A DNA stretch of 64,000 bases, taken from NCBI RefSeq assembly GCF_009674585.1, contig NZ_WKJP01000004.1, positions 186,001-250,000 on the forward strand, read 5' to 3'. Source of the DNA: Haloferax marinisediminis (GTDB lineage: Archaea; Halobacteriota; Halobacteria; Halobacteriales; Haloferacaceae). The translations under genes and the position numbers were made by a program. The notes beneath the pieces were generated by a model. That model saw only the letters and a program-made list of their open reading frames with translations. It made no database searches and was not told the DNA's origin. Shown one piece after another: positions 16,440-25,042 of this stretch. Each line of letters opens with the position of its first letter. The first letter of the stretch is position 1.

Positions 16440-17681
16440 ATGACAATCCGGTTAGATAGAGAGCGGTTCGTGGCGACGATGAAAGAGCAGGCCGAAATCG
16501 GTGCCACCGACGGTGGCGGCCTTCACCGCCTCACCCTGTCTGACGACGACAAGGAGATTCGTGATTGGTTCGCAGTGCAGATGGAAGAGGAGGGCCTCGA
16601 CATCCGAATCGACGAATTCGGCAACATGTTCGGTCGACGCGAGGGAACCGACCCCGATGCCAAGCCAGTTCTCGTCGGGTCACACCTCGACTCACAGCCA
16701 TATGGGGGGATATACGACGGTGCTCTGGGTGTCATCGGTGCGCTCGAACTCATCAGGACTCTCAACGACGAAGACGTCGAGACGACCCACCCCGTCGAAA
16801 TCGTCAACTGGACCAACGAAGAGGGGTCTCGATTCCAACCGGCGATGCAGGGAAGCGGTGTCTGGGCAGGAGCCCACTCGCTGGAAGAAGAGTACGCGAA
16901 GACGGACGCTGACGGAAAGGTGTTCGAAGAGGAACTGGACCGAATTGGGTACAGAGGCGACGTCCCAGCAGAGCCACAAGAAGCGTACGAAGCGTACCTC
17001 GAACTACACGTCGAACAGGGGCCGTACCTCGAAGAGAACGGAAAAGAGGTCGGCGTCGTCACCGGAATCGTCGGCTTCACGTGGGGTGCAGTAACCTTCT
17101 ACGGGGAGGCCGACCACTCAGGCCCGACGCCGATGCATTACCGGAAGGACGCACTCGTCGCGGCTGCGGATGTCATCACCCAGATTCGACGGATTCCGAG
17201 CACGCTCGGTGAGCGGACCGTCGGGACGACTGGCTACGTCGACGTGAAGCCGAACTCCATCAACATCATCCCCGACGAGGTGACGTTCACGTGGGGATTC
17301 CGCGACCCAAGCGACGACGTCATCGAAGAGGCGTATCAGCGCGTCCTTCAGGAGGCGGAATGGGCGGCAGAACGCGAAGGAATCGACTGGGAGTGGGAAG
17401 AGCGGATGCGTGCGCCTGCAGTCGAATTTGCTGACCAGTGTGTCGATGCGGTCCAATCGGCAGCAGATGCCCTCGAGTTAGACAGCATGCGTATCTTCAG
17501 CGGTGCAGGTCACGACGCCACGCACATGCACAGTGTCTGTGATACGGGGATGGTGTTCGCCCCGAGTGAGAACGGGAAGAGCCACAACGAATCCGAATAT
17601 ACGAGTTGGGACGACTGCTACGCGGCGGCGTCGACACTTGCGAACGCTGCGGTGACTCTCGCAGGCGGTGATGCGCAATGA
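16440..17681 (+). CDS. N-carbamoyl-amino acid hydrolase/allantoate amidohydrolase (M20 family)
   Basis: 413-aa M20-fold zinc hydrolase of the HyuC/AllC group, which removes the carbamoyl group from N-carbamoyl amino acids or allantoate, releasing CO2 and ammonia. The metal ligands are in place: H82 (GSHLDS), D93 (YDGALG), E127/E128 (NEEGSRF), H190 (ELHVEQGP) and a C-terminal His in GAGHDATHM. The dimerisation-domain His226 is in ADHSGPTPM. The length matches the family (about 410). The hydantoinase at 2236 would make its substrate. Its last codons overlap the next gene by four bases (ATGA), so they are translationally coupled. Confidence 0.93.
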   Translation: MTIRLDRERFVATMKEQAEIGATDGGGLHRLTLSDDDKEIRDWFAVQMEEEGLDIRIDEFGNMFGRREGTDPDAKPVLVGSHLDSQPYGGIYDGALGVIGALELIRTLNDEDVETTHPVEIVNWTNEEGSRFQPAMQGSGVWAGAHSLEEEYAKTDADGKVFEEELDRIGYRGDVPAEPQEAYEAYLELHVEQGPYLEENGKEVGVVTGIVGFTWGAVTFYGEADHSGPTPMHYRKDALVAAADVITQIRRIPSTLGERTVGTTGYVDVKPNSINIIPDEVTFTWGFRDPSDDVIEEAYQRVLQEAEWAAEREGIDWEWEERMRAPAVEFADQCVDAVQSAADALELDSMRIFSGAGHDATHMHSVCDTGMVFAPSENGKSHNESEYTSWDDCYAAASTLANAAVTLAGGDAQ

Positions 17682-18718
17682 GCGACCCCGAATTCGACCG
17701 ACTCGGTATCTGGAACTGGGAACGGCCAGACATTCGCGACGAGATTCGATACGCACAGTACGCCGAAGAGAAAGGATTCGACACGGTCTGGCAGGGTGAG
17801 TCACGTCTCGTTCGAGACGCGATGACCGTCATGGGAGCCTACTCACAGGTGACGGACCGAATCAAGTTCGCCCCCGGCGTGACCAACTGCTACACACGTA
17901 ACGTCGCGCTGATGGCGCAGACGTTCTCGACCCTGCACGAACTCTCCGATGGCCGGGCGATGCTCGGTATCGGCGCGTGGTGGGACCCGTTGGCGTCGAA
18001 AGTCGGCATCGACCGACAGAACCCACTTCGGTACATGTGGGAGTACTGTACGGTCCTTCGTCGCTTGCTCGACCTCGAAAACGTCACGTACGACGGGCAG
18101 TTCATCTCGGTCGACGATATCGAATTAGACCTCGTGCGGTCGGACGCGGGACCACGACAGGTTCCAATCTACATCGGCGCGACGGGGCTGACGATGAACA
18201 AGATGTCTGGCGAACTCGTCGGAAAAGGAGTCATCGACGGCGTCTACATGAACTACCTGATTCCGCCATCACACAACGAACAGGCGATGAAAGCGCTGAC
18301 GAAGGGTGTCGAAAAACAGGGTGGACACATCGACGACGTGGACCGTCCACAGTTAATCGCCGTCTCGATGGACGAAGACCGAGACGTCGCCATCGACAAC
18401 GCTCGTGGGCTGGTTACACAGTACATCGGCCAACAACCACACATCCGTGAGAACTGTGGCATCGACCCCGAAATCGGCGAACAGGTCGAACAAGAACTCG
18501 GTGGCTGGCCTGCCTCGGCCGAAGATATCGAACGGGCGAGTCGTCTCGTTTCGGACGAAGTCGTCACGAACATCGTGGCAGCGGGCACTCCTGAAGACTG
18601 TGTGCAGAAAGTCAGTGATTACTGTGACGCTGGCTGTACGGAACCGTCTCTGTACTCTCTCGGCCCGAACGTCGAGGAAGTCATCGACACGTTCGCAGCG
18701 TACAAGACTGCTAAATAA
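17678..18718 (+). CDS. LLM-class flavin- or F420-dependent oxidoreductase
   Basis: 346-aa TIM-barrel protein of the luciferase-like monooxygenase/MER superfamily. Typical segments are GFDTVWQGES near 35, a TDRIKFAPGVTNCYTRN strand-loop near 65, GRAMLGIGAWWDPL near 95-108 (the family G-x-G-x-W/G motif) and VPIYIGATGLTMNKM (cofactor phosphate region, about 165-180). In haloarchaea such enzymes may use coenzyme F420 as well as FMN. It overlaps the carbamoylase by four bases, so it belongs to the same pathway step series. It is not a close match to RutA, but its pairing with a cysteine hydrolase next door recalls oxidative pyrimidine opening. Confidence 0.85.
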   Translation: MSDPEFDRLGIWNWERPDIRDEIRYAQYAEEKGFDTVWQGESRLVRDAMTVMGAYSQVTDRIKFAPGVTNCYTRNVALMAQTFSTLHELSDGRAMLGIGAWWDPLASKVGIDRQNPLRYMWEYCTVLRRLLDLENVTYDGQFISVDDIELDLVRSDAGPRQVPIYIGATGLTMNKMSGELVGKGVIDGVYMNYLIPPSHNEQAMKALTKGVEKQGGHIDDVDRPQLIAVSMDEDRDVAIDNARGLVTQYIGQQPHIRENCGIDPEIGEQVEQELGGWPASAEDIERASRLVSDEVVTNIVAAGTPEDCVQKVSDYCDAGCTEPSLYSLGPNVEEVIDTFAAYKTAK

Positions 18719-18742
18719 CGACCCCTCAGCGGGGTTCCCCTG

Positions 18743-19372
18743 TCACTGTTCAGTGAGGTACGAGACGACTTCGTCGACGGGACGAACGTCTGCGTACTTC
18801 GCGTTCATGTCGAACAAATTCGACTCGTGTGGCTCGATCGCTCGGTCACCGACCGCTTCTTCGGGAACGATTGTCCGGTAGCCGTTCGCACAGGCATCGA
18901 CGACAGATGCGCGGATGCACCCACTTGTCGTACAGCCCGTGACGACGAGTGTATCGACTCCCCACGCGACGAGCATCGACGAGAGTTCTGTACCGTGGAA
19001 GCCGCTTGCTTGCCGCTTGTCGAGGATGTGGTCGGTGTCGGCGACGTCGAGTCTGTCGTCGATTTCGACCCACTTGGTTCCGGCTGCAAGTGTATCGAGT
19101 CGGGGAATCTTCTTCATCCAGATGCCGTAATCGGCACCAGTCTCGTGGCTGGTGATAATGCGTGTGAACACCACCGGCACGTCGTTGTCGTGGGCGGCTT
19201 CGAGCAATCGGTTGGTTCGCTCGATAACCGCAGTCAAGTCACCACCAAGTGGATTTTCGGGGTCAGTGAACCCCTTCTGCAAATCGACGACTAGCAGTGC
19301 TGGATGTGCCCCGTATCCGACTCGGGTGTCCATACTCGCCCGTTCGTACGTCGCACGCTTGTCCGAAGACAT
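18743..19372 (-). CDS. Isochorismatase-fold cysteine hydrolase (N-carbamoylsarcosine amidase-like)
   Basis: 209-aa cysteine hydrolase with the complete Asp-Lys-Cys triad: D30 (LLVVDLQKGF), K119 (ILDKRQASGF) and C152 (VTGCTTSGCIRAS). It belongs with N-carbamoylsarcosine amidase, nicotinamidase and RutB-type ureidoacrylate hydrolases. These act on amides or carbamoyl groups in the cytoplasm. The ATG at 19372 is chosen because upstream in-frame codons run into the divergent SDR gene and lack family similarity. It converges on the LLM gene, with only 24 bases between the stop codons. In this context a carbamoyl- or ureido-acid is the likely substrate. Confidence 0.88.
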   Translation of the reverse strand: MSSDKRATYERASMDTRVGYGAHPALLVVDLQKGFTDPENPLGGDLTAVIERTNRLLEAAHDNDVPVVFTRIITSHETGADYGIWMKKIPRLDTLAAGTKWVEIDDRLDVADTDHILDKRQASGFHGTELSSMLVAWGVDTLVVTGCTTSGCIRASVVDACANGYRTIVPEEAVGDRAIEPHESNLFDMNAKYADVRPVDEVVSYLTEQ

Positions 19373-19482
19373 ACCAGTAGAGTTCAACGAATGGCGATAT
19401 AACTCTTTCAACGGTGCGAACGATGCGTGAGGGGCCGAAAGAGGGAGTGAACACTTTTGCGAAATGGGTGTGTCTCTCACGC

Positions 19483-20238
19483 ATGGAGTCACTCGACGGA
19501 AAAACAGCGGTAGTGACGGGAGCAAGCAGTGGAATTGGACGCGGTATCGCGAAGGGGTTAGCCGAAGCGGGGGCGACAGTCGCGGTCAACCACCCGCCGA
19601 ATTCGACAGAGGCTGAAAAAGCCGCTACTGTCGTCGACGAAATCCGTGCGGCGGGAGGTGACGCATTCGCTCTCGAAGGAGACGTGAGCGATGAAGCGAG
19701 TGTCAGAGCGATGGTCGAGACGTTCGAGTCGGCACACGGTCCGGCCGACGTACTCGTCAACAATGCAGGCATCGTCACACAATCACCTCTCGCCGAGATG
19801 CCGGTCGAGATGTGGGACGAAGTGATGGCCGTGGACCTACGTGGGGTGTTTCTCGTGACGCGATTTTTCCTCCCTGGGATGCTCGACGCCGGGCGAGGAA
19901 GCATCGTCAACGTCGCATCGCAACTGGGTATCAAGGGTGCGACGGAACTGGTCCACTACTCGGCAGCGAAAGGAGGGGTCATTACGTTCACTCGAGCGCT
20001 GGCCCGTGAGATATCACCGACAGTACGGGTGAACGCCATCGCGCCCGGCCCCATCGAGACGGACTTGCTCGGTGACCTCTCTGAGGAGTGGCGTGCTGCG
20101 AAAGAGGCCGAACTCCCGATGGGGCGTCTTGGTCGTGTCGAAGACGTCGTTCCGACGGCAGTCTTCCTCGCGAGCGACGACAGTGCGTACTACACTGGGC
20201 AGACACTGAGCCCCGACGGTGGTGATGCAATGCACTAA
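19483..20238 (+). CDS. Short-chain dehydrogenase/reductase (SDR)
   Basis: 251-aa classical SDR. The Rossmann glycine motif is TGASSGIGRG (about 14-23), followed by the NNAG stretch VLVNNAGIV, the catalytic Ser in NVASQLG, and YSAAKGG carrying the catalytic Tyr and Lys. The C-terminal SDDSAYYTGQTLSPDGG is typical. The start is the ATG at 19483; longer in-frame readings extend into the intergenic promoter. It oxidises or reduces an alcohol/keto group with NAD(P). It is divergent from the cysteine hydrolase and followed after 67 bases by the ABC permease gene. Confidence 0.9.
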   Translation: MESLDGKTAVVTGASSGIGRGIAKGLAEAGATVAVNHPPNSTEAEKAATVVDEIRAAGGDAFALEGDVSDEASVRAMVETFESAHGPADVLVNNAGIVTQSPLAEMPVEMWDEVMAVDLRGVFLVTRFFLPGMLDAGRGSIVNVASQLGIKGATELVHYSAAKGGVITFTRALAREISPTVRVNAIAPGPIETDLLGDLSEEWRAAKEAELPMGRLGRVEDVVPTAVFLASDDSAYYTGQTLSPDGGDAMH

Positions 20239-20272
20239 GTATTGTCACGAATCGAGGCTGCTGGAACTGAGG

Positions 20273-20280
20273 ATTTATAG
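20273..20280 (+). promoter_or_regulatory. Probable TATA box of the PotC-like permease gene
   Basis: ATTTATAG is centred about 29 bases before the ATG at 20306. Confidence 0.4.
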
Positions 20281-20305
20281 TGGTGGACGGTCTTCTCCGT
20301 GTTAG

Positions 20306-21151
20306 ATGTCAACAAAAGCCGCGCGGACGAGCGAGGCAACCCAGGGGTCTGGCCTCGCTTCGTTCGTCGAACGAATCAACATAAAGCACGTCCTCATCGC
20401 GTACTTTGCTCTTGCAGCGCTGTACATCTACCTCCCGATTATCTCCATCATCGCGTTCTCGTTCAACTCTGGGGGGCTCACGTTCCCGTTCGTCGAGTTC
20501 ACCACCAGATGGTACTCTGAACTCTTAGCGACGGACGCGATGGTCGAGGCGGTTGGACGGTCACTGCAACTCGCAGTCGTGGTGATGATCATTACGACGA
20601 TTCTGGGAACGGCAGCGGCGCTCGCGTACCGCTATGACTTCTGGGGACAGCGTGGGCTGTTGTTCCTGCTCATCATCGGTATCATTACGCCGGGAATCAC
20701 CTACGGTGTCGGTGCGACCCTGTTCTTGAACGAGCTGCTCGGGCTCAGCAAAAGTCTCTGGTTGGCCGTCCCCGTGCACGTGGTGTGGACGCTTCCGTTC
20801 GCGGTTATCGTCTTGCTCGCGGGGTTCCCACCGAACCTCGCAGAGAACGAGGAGGCCGCACGCGTGATGGGTGCCGACAACATCACGGTGCTCCGGCAGA
20901 TTATCCTTCCACAAATCGCACCGACAGTGCTCGGCGCCGCCGTGTTCGCGTTCACGCTCTCGTACAACGAAGCGACGCGTAGTCTCCTCTTGCTGGGGAA
21001 CGAGAACACGATGCCGCTGGAGGTCTTCTCTATCGCATCGGCGACTCGGGCAACCCCCGACCTGTTCGCACTGGGAAGCATCACGACGATTGCCTCGACG
21101 CTTCTCATCGCCATCGCTGGCATTCTCGTCTTCCGTGGACGGAACAGCTAA
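20306..21151 (+). CDS. ABC transporter permease (PotC type)
   Basis: 281-aa inner-membrane permease of the binding-protein-dependent importer class, with about six hydrophobic helices: YFALAALYIYLPIISIIAF, a helix around VVMIITTILGTAAAL, one near LLFLLIIGIITPGI, and so on to the C-terminal LLIAIAGILVF. The EAA loop that contacts the ATPase is visible as ENEEAARVMGADNITVLRQI (about 180-200), with the conserved Glu-Ala-Ala and Gly. It resembles PotC, the second permease of spermidine/putrescine systems. Its partners, the PotB-like permease (25043) and binding protein (23576), lie 2.4 kb away beyond three minus-strand genes. Confidence 0.92.
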   Translation: MSTKAARTSEATQGSGLASFVERINIKHVLIAYFALAALYIYLPIISIIAFSFNSGGLTFPFVEFTTRWYSELLATDAMVEAVGRSLQLAVVVMIITTILGTAAALAYRYDFWGQRGLLFLLIIGIITPGITYGVGATLFLNELLGLSKSLWLAVPVHVVWTLPFAVIVLLAGFPPNLAENEEAARVMGADNITVLRQIILPQIAPTVLGAAVFAFTLSYNEATRSLLLLGNENTMPLEVFSIASATRATPDLFALGSITTIASTLLIAIAGILVFRGRNS

Positions 21152-21189
21152 TCTCCCAAGCTAAAAGTCGATTTTTCACTCCATCGCCG

Positions 21190-21600
21190 TCACTCGGTGA
21201 TGGTTATTTTCTGCACTCCGTCGCGTAAGGTCCGCACTTCGAGCGCTGCGAGCTCTTCGCGGGTGGCATCGAGCATTCCCACGTGATTTCCGGCGAGTTC
21301 ACCGGCCGGACTCTTGAAACACGTGGGCCCACATGCGATGAGTATCTCCTGTTCGTTCCGATACCCGGGGTACAGGAGTACGTCACCGCGAGATGGATAG
21401 ACTGTGTGGTTCTCTCGAGGAACATCGCCGAGGTCTTCGTCGTCGATGTTCACCCAGACCGCGTACCCGCTCCAGCGGACGTGCATTAGCTCCGACTCGA
21501 GTGGAAGGAGAGAGCGAAGTACCCGGACAGACTCGGGGGCTTCGTCTTCGAGCAACGTCATGGTGTAGGACTCGTCGCCGATGGTGAGTGTGAGCGTCAT
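21190..21600 (-). CDS. DUF3830 family protein (cyclophilin-like fold)
   Basis: 136-aa protein matching DUF3830, a small beta-barrel family thought to have a cyclophilin-like fold. Conserved-looking segments are SVRVLRSLLPLESELMHVRWSG (split around residues 25-45), VPRENHTVYPSRGDVLLYPGY (about 75-95) and GNHVGMLDATREELAALE near the end. The biochemical role is not established; family members occur in amino-acid and amide catabolic clusters. The ATG at 21600 is chosen; it lies five bases beyond the stop of the upstream SDR gene, so the two are one transcript. It converges on the PotC-like permease, with a T-tract (ATTTTTC, about 21171) between. Confidence 0.82.
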   Translation of the reverse strand: MTLTLTIGDESYTMTLLEDEAPESVRVLRSLLPLESELMHVRWSGYAVWVNIDDEDLGDVPRENHTVYPSRGDVLLYPGYRNEQEILIACGPTCFKSPAGELAGNHVGMLDATREELAALEVRTLRDGVQKITITE

Positions 21601-21605
21601 GGTGG

Positions 21606-22373
21606 TTACCGGGCCGTCCACCCGCCGTCGACACTCAGAATGTGACCGGTGACGAAGTTGCTCTCGTCGCTCGCGAGGAAGAGTGCGGCATCGGCGATGT
21701 CTTCGGGTTGACCGAAACGTGGCCACGGGGTCGACGCTTGCCAGTCCGCCAGTAGCTCGGGGTCGTTCTCACGCCACTCTGCGTTCTGGGCGGTCTCGAT
21801 GATACCGGGGGCCAGTGCGTTCACGTTGATCTCTTCTGCAGCGTAGTCGAGTGCCATCTGCCGTGTGAGGTTGGATACTGCACCCTTCGACGCACAGTAT
21901 GCCCCGCTGTTTCCAGCTCCGACGAGGCCCAGAATCGACGAGAGATTGATAATTTTCCCGTTGTCGCTCTCCCGGAGGTGTGGGAGTGCCAGCTTACAGC
22001 AGAGGAACAGTCCTCTGAGGTTCACGTCCATGATTTCGTCCCATTCGTCCAGCGGGGTCTCGTCGACGGTGTACTGGTAATAGATACCCGCGTTGTTGAC
22101 GAGGATATCGAGGCCACCGAACTCCGAGACGGTGGTGTCGATTGCAGACTGAATCTGCTCGGGGTCGGTTACATCCATCTCCACGAACGTGTAGTCGGCC
22201 CCGACTTCGTCGAGTTTGTCGAACACCGACCGCTCCGTATCGAGTTTGGGGTCCCGCCTGACGTCAGCGACGACGACACTCGCTCCTTCTCGTCCGAACG
22301 TTGCTGCGATTGCATTACCGATTCCAGAACTCGCTCCCGTCACGAGAGCGACTTTGCCCGCCAATCGAGACAT
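21606..22373 (-). CDS. Short-chain dehydrogenase/reductase (SDR), second copy
   Basis: 255-aa classical SDR with TGASSGIGNAIA at about 11-22, NNAGIYYQY, the catalytic Ser in NLSSILG, YCASKGAV (Tyr/Lys) and the C-terminal SDESNFVTGHILSVDGG. It is only moderately similar to the SDR at 19483, so it is not a recent tandem duplicate. The start is the ATG at 22373, with nine less likely codons upstream. It lies between the asparaginase and the DUF3830 gene in one minus-strand series, suggesting an asparaginase-SDR-DUF3830 operon. The substrate is unknown. Confidence 0.9.
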   Translation of the reverse strand: MSRLAGKVALVTGASSGIGNAIAATFGREGASVVVADVRRDPKLDTERSVFDKLDEVGADYTFVEMDVTDPEQIQSAIDTTVSEFGGLDILVNNAGIYYQYTVDETPLDEWDEIMDVNLRGLFLCCKLALPHLRESDNGKIINLSSILGLVGAGNSGAYCASKGAVSNLTRQMALDYAAEEINVNALAPGIIETAQNAEWRENDPELLADWQASTPWPRFGQPEDIADAALFLASDESNFVTGHILSVDGGWTAR

Positions 22374-22433
22374 GTGAACACACACCACAGGAAACAGCAA
22401 ATAGCTGTCGCCGAGGAGGCATACGGCTCCGCT

Positions 22434-23408
22434 CTACGCTTCGAAGAATTCACGCACGGATTCGTCGTCGTCGACGACACTCAGTGCGTACACGAGTTTC
22501 AAGCGTGCTTTCTGTGCTGGTAAGTCTCCACCAGACACGACCCCGTGCTTCGCGAGTGTCGCTCCACCCCCGCCAGTACCGTAGACGCCGCTGACGGAGC
22601 CTGCCCCACACCGAGACGTCACGACGACGGTGACGCCGGCATCGATAGCGTCTGCAATGGTATCCCCGAGTGCTGAGGTGACGTTTCCGAGACCGGTCCC
22701 CTCGACGACGAGGCCATCGACGCCTGCATCGACGGCACGCTCGACCTGTTCAGCGCCGACCCCAACACCTGACTTGACCATCTCGACGGATGCTGCTGGC
22801 TCTGTCACTGGGATGTCCACCGACCGACTGCCGGGCGCCCGGAAGAACCGCACACCGTCACGAGTCGTCACGGCAACCGGTCCCTTGTCAGGCGAACCGA
22901 ACGTATCCAATTTACTGGTGTGCTGCTTCGTCACGTCTCTGGCGGCGTGGAGTTCCTCGTCGAACGCGATGTAGACGCCGTCGACACCGGTGAGTTGTTC
23001 GTGTGCCGCGAATCTGACCGCTGTGAGGAGGTTTGCGGGTCCGTCCGAACTAATCTCGTCGGGACGCCGTTGTGCTCCCGTGAACACGACGGGTGCGTCG
23101 ACGTCGAGCGTGAGGTCGAGTGCGTAGGCTGATTCTTCCATCGTATCCGTCCCATGGGTGACGACGATTCCAGCTGCACCCGCGTCGACAGCATCGACCA
23201 CTGCCTCACGAAGGGCAGTGATGGTCTCGAAGTCCATGTCGAAACTCGGCCGCTGGGCGACTTCTTCGACAGTGAGATTCGCGTAGTTTTCGAGTTCAGG
23301 GACCGCTTCGACGAGTTCAGCACCGCGTTTTTGTGGTGTCGCACCACCGTCTCCCGACGTACTCGCAATGGTTCCACCTGTGCTGAGAACGACGATGTCT
23401 GGTCGCAT
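22434..23408 (-). CDS. L-asparaginase (type I/II, cytoplasmic)
   Basis: 324-aa asparaginase-family amidohydrolase. Both catalytic signatures are present: GGTIAS at 11-16 (nucleophile Thr13) and THGTDTMEES at 84-93 (Thr87, Asp88). The C-terminal GVYGTGGGGATLAKHG is typical of the small domain. The length is normal and no signal peptide is present. It releases ammonia from Asn or a related beta-amide. Inside this island it may instead act on a ureide-derived amide, since homologues vary in specificity; that is inference. It starts 167 bases from the divergent binding-protein gene and shares that promoter region. Confidence 0.9.
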   Translation of the reverse strand: MRPDIVVLSTGGTIASTSGDGGATPQKRGAELVEAVPELENYANLTVEEVAQRPSFDMDFETITALREAVVDAVDAGAAGIVVTHGTDTMEESAYALDLTLDVDAPVVFTGAQRRPDEISSDGPANLLTAVRFAAHEQLTGVDGVYIAFDEELHAARDVTKQHTSKLDTFGSPDKGPVAVTTRDGVRFFRAPGSRSVDIPVTEPAASVEMVKSGVGVGAEQVERAVDAGVDGLVVEGTGLGNVTSALGDTIADAIDAGVTVVVTSRCGAGSVSGVYGTGGGGATLAKHGVVSGGDLPAQKARLKLVYALSVVDDDESVREFFEA

Positions 23409-23496
23409 ACCACCAATCGACGAACGATGTCGTTAGTTCTTTCGCCGCCGCGGCCCGAAAACTGTAAGATTTCTGTCCGTATATTGTTCAAACTTT

Positions 23497-23508
23497 GGCA
23501 TCAATGCC
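23497..23508. promoter_or_regulatory. Inverted repeat upstream of the binding-protein gene
   Basis: GGCAT-CA-ATGCC is an interrupted palindrome lying between the divergent asparaginase and binding-protein genes, about 35 bases upstream of the latter's TATA box. It is a possible operator. It is short enough to arise by chance. Confidence 0.25.
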
Positions 23509-23541
23509 CGAAATTATCCAACGATTGGGCGACAATAGGTG

Positions 23542-23552
23542 AAAGTATAAGT
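23542..23552 (+). promoter_or_regulatory. Probable TATA box of the binding-protein gene
   Basis: AAAGTATAAGT is centred about 29 bases before the ATG at 23576. Confidence 0.5.
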
Positions 23553-23575
23553 ACGTTGCAGTCACAAATGGTATC

Positions 23576-25003
23576 ATGTCACGCGGTATCAGTAGACGTA
23601 ACTTCATGTTGGGCCTCGGCGCAACATCAGGAACGATGGCACTAGCAGGTTGCACTGGTGGTGGCGAAAACGGCGGGGGTTCCGGCGGCGGTAATGGAAA
23701 CGGTGGCGGCGGCGGTGGCGGTGACAGTACGACTACTTCTGGTGACTCGGGTGGTGCCGCTGGCGAACGCCCAATGCGCTGGATGGGTCCGGCGTGGGCC
23801 GTCCGCGACGGCCAAAAAGAGAAGTTCACCGAGATGACCGGCATCCCGATTGAGGTGACGACTGCTGACATTCCGACGACGCAGCAGAAGTTGCTCAGTG
23901 GTGACCGCGCGACGTTCGACGCGTTCTCTATCGACAGTTCCGGGGCGGGTGCGATTACCAAGGACAACAACGCCAGTCTAACGGTTCCGAAAGACGCCCT
24001 CGACAAGTGGGACGAAGAGAAGATTACTGAACTGTTCACGAACCCCGGAGAACGTGTGAGCTATCTCGGAGCACAGACCGACACGATTCTCGACGAACTG
24101 TGGGCCGACGACGGGAAGACAGAACTACTCTTCCCCCCACACGTGTACAACTTCGACGCAATCGGCCTGAATCCGAAACTGGTCGACGAGTCGGCAGTCA
24201 GCACGTGGAGTGCCCTGTTCGACCCACAGTACGAGGGGAAAGTGGCGATGGGTGCGACGTCAGCCATCACCATCCCCGAGGCACTGATGCACATGTTGGA
24301 CAACGACATGATCGAAGGGAACGTTGGTGACTTGAACGACCCGACGACGGACCAACTCGACGCTGCAGTCGACTTCCTCATCAAGGAAAAGGAGAGAGGT
24401 CAGTTCCGGTCGACTTGGGTCGCCTACGGGAATTCGGTCAACCTCATGGCCAGTGAAGAAGCAGTCCTCGGTGACATCTGGCAACCAGCCTGTCTCGACG
24501 TTCGCCGGGCAGGAACGCCCTGCACGTACGCGACCATGAGTGCTGGTGTCCAAGGATACCGCTACTGGTACGGTGGCATCGCTCCACTGAACCCCGGTGC
24601 AACGGACCGCAACAACGTCGATATGGTTCACACCCTCATCAACGACGTCCACTACGGCGCGTGGTTCCCCGGATACATCCAGGGCTGGGGCTACTCCGTC
24701 CCGCACTTCCCGAACAAGGAACTCGTCCGTGACGGTTCCGATGATTCTGGTCAGGGAATGGGTCCCGAGTACTACGACTGGGCGTACGAAGGCAAGGCGA
24801 CCTACCAAGCCGTCGACGAACCGGGGCTGTTCGACCCACAACAGTACGAGTGGTCGATGGAGGAAGGTGACCCGAGCTCAGATGGACAGGTGCGCAACAG
24901 TGGCCCTGTGGAAGAACGTATCGACCGTATCGGGTTCTTCCAAATCTGGCCCAGCAACGCCGACTACATGCTCGAACGGTGGAAGGACTTCACGAGCGCC
25001 TAG
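23576..25003 (+). CDS. ABC transporter substrate-binding lipoprotein (PotD-like, Tat-exported)
   Basis: 475-aa extracellular solute-binding protein. It begins with a twin-arginine signal (SRRNFMLGLG, Arg7-Arg8) and a lipobox ending at Cys26 (ALAGC), so it is exported folded and lipid-anchored outside the cell. A Gly/Asn/Ser-rich flexible tether of about 35 residues follows. The mature part looks like the PotD/Fe-binding group of type 2 binding proteins (RWMGPAWAVRDGQ start, LFPPHVYNFDAIGLN, central GKVAMGATSAITIPEA). It is followed after 39 bases by the PotB-like permease. Its ligand is probably a cationic or amide-bearing small molecule; the exact ligand is unknown. Confidence 0.92.
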   Translation: MSRGISRRNFMLGLGATSGTMALAGCTGGGENGGGSGGGNGNGGGGGGGDSTTTSGDSGGAAGERPMRWMGPAWAVRDGQKEKFTEMTGIPIEVTTADIPTTQQKLLSGDRATFDAFSIDSSGAGAITKDNNASLTVPKDALDKWDEEKITELFTNPGERVSYLGAQTDTILDELWADDGKTELLFPPHVYNFDAIGLNPKLVDESAVSTWSALFDPQYEGKVAMGATSAITIPEALMHMLDNDMIEGNVGDLNDPTTDQLDAAVDFLIKEKERGQFRSTWVAYGNSVNLMASEEAVLGDIWQPACLDVRRAGTPCTYATMSAGVQGYRYWYGGIAPLNPGATDRNNVDMVHTLINDVHYGAWFPGYIQGWGYSVPHFPNKELVRDGSDDSGQGMGPEYYDWAYEGKATYQAVDEPGLFDPQQYEWSMEEGDPSSDGQVRNSGPVEERIDRIGFFQIWPSNADYMLERWKDFTSA

Positions 25004-25042
25004 ACGAATACGGAATCAAATTTTTGGATACGATATCACACA

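Noticed and set aside
17678-18718. Identification of the LLM protein as RutA
   Set aside because: The N-terminal and active-site segments do not match RutA as I remember it; the protein looks closer to MER/F420-type members.
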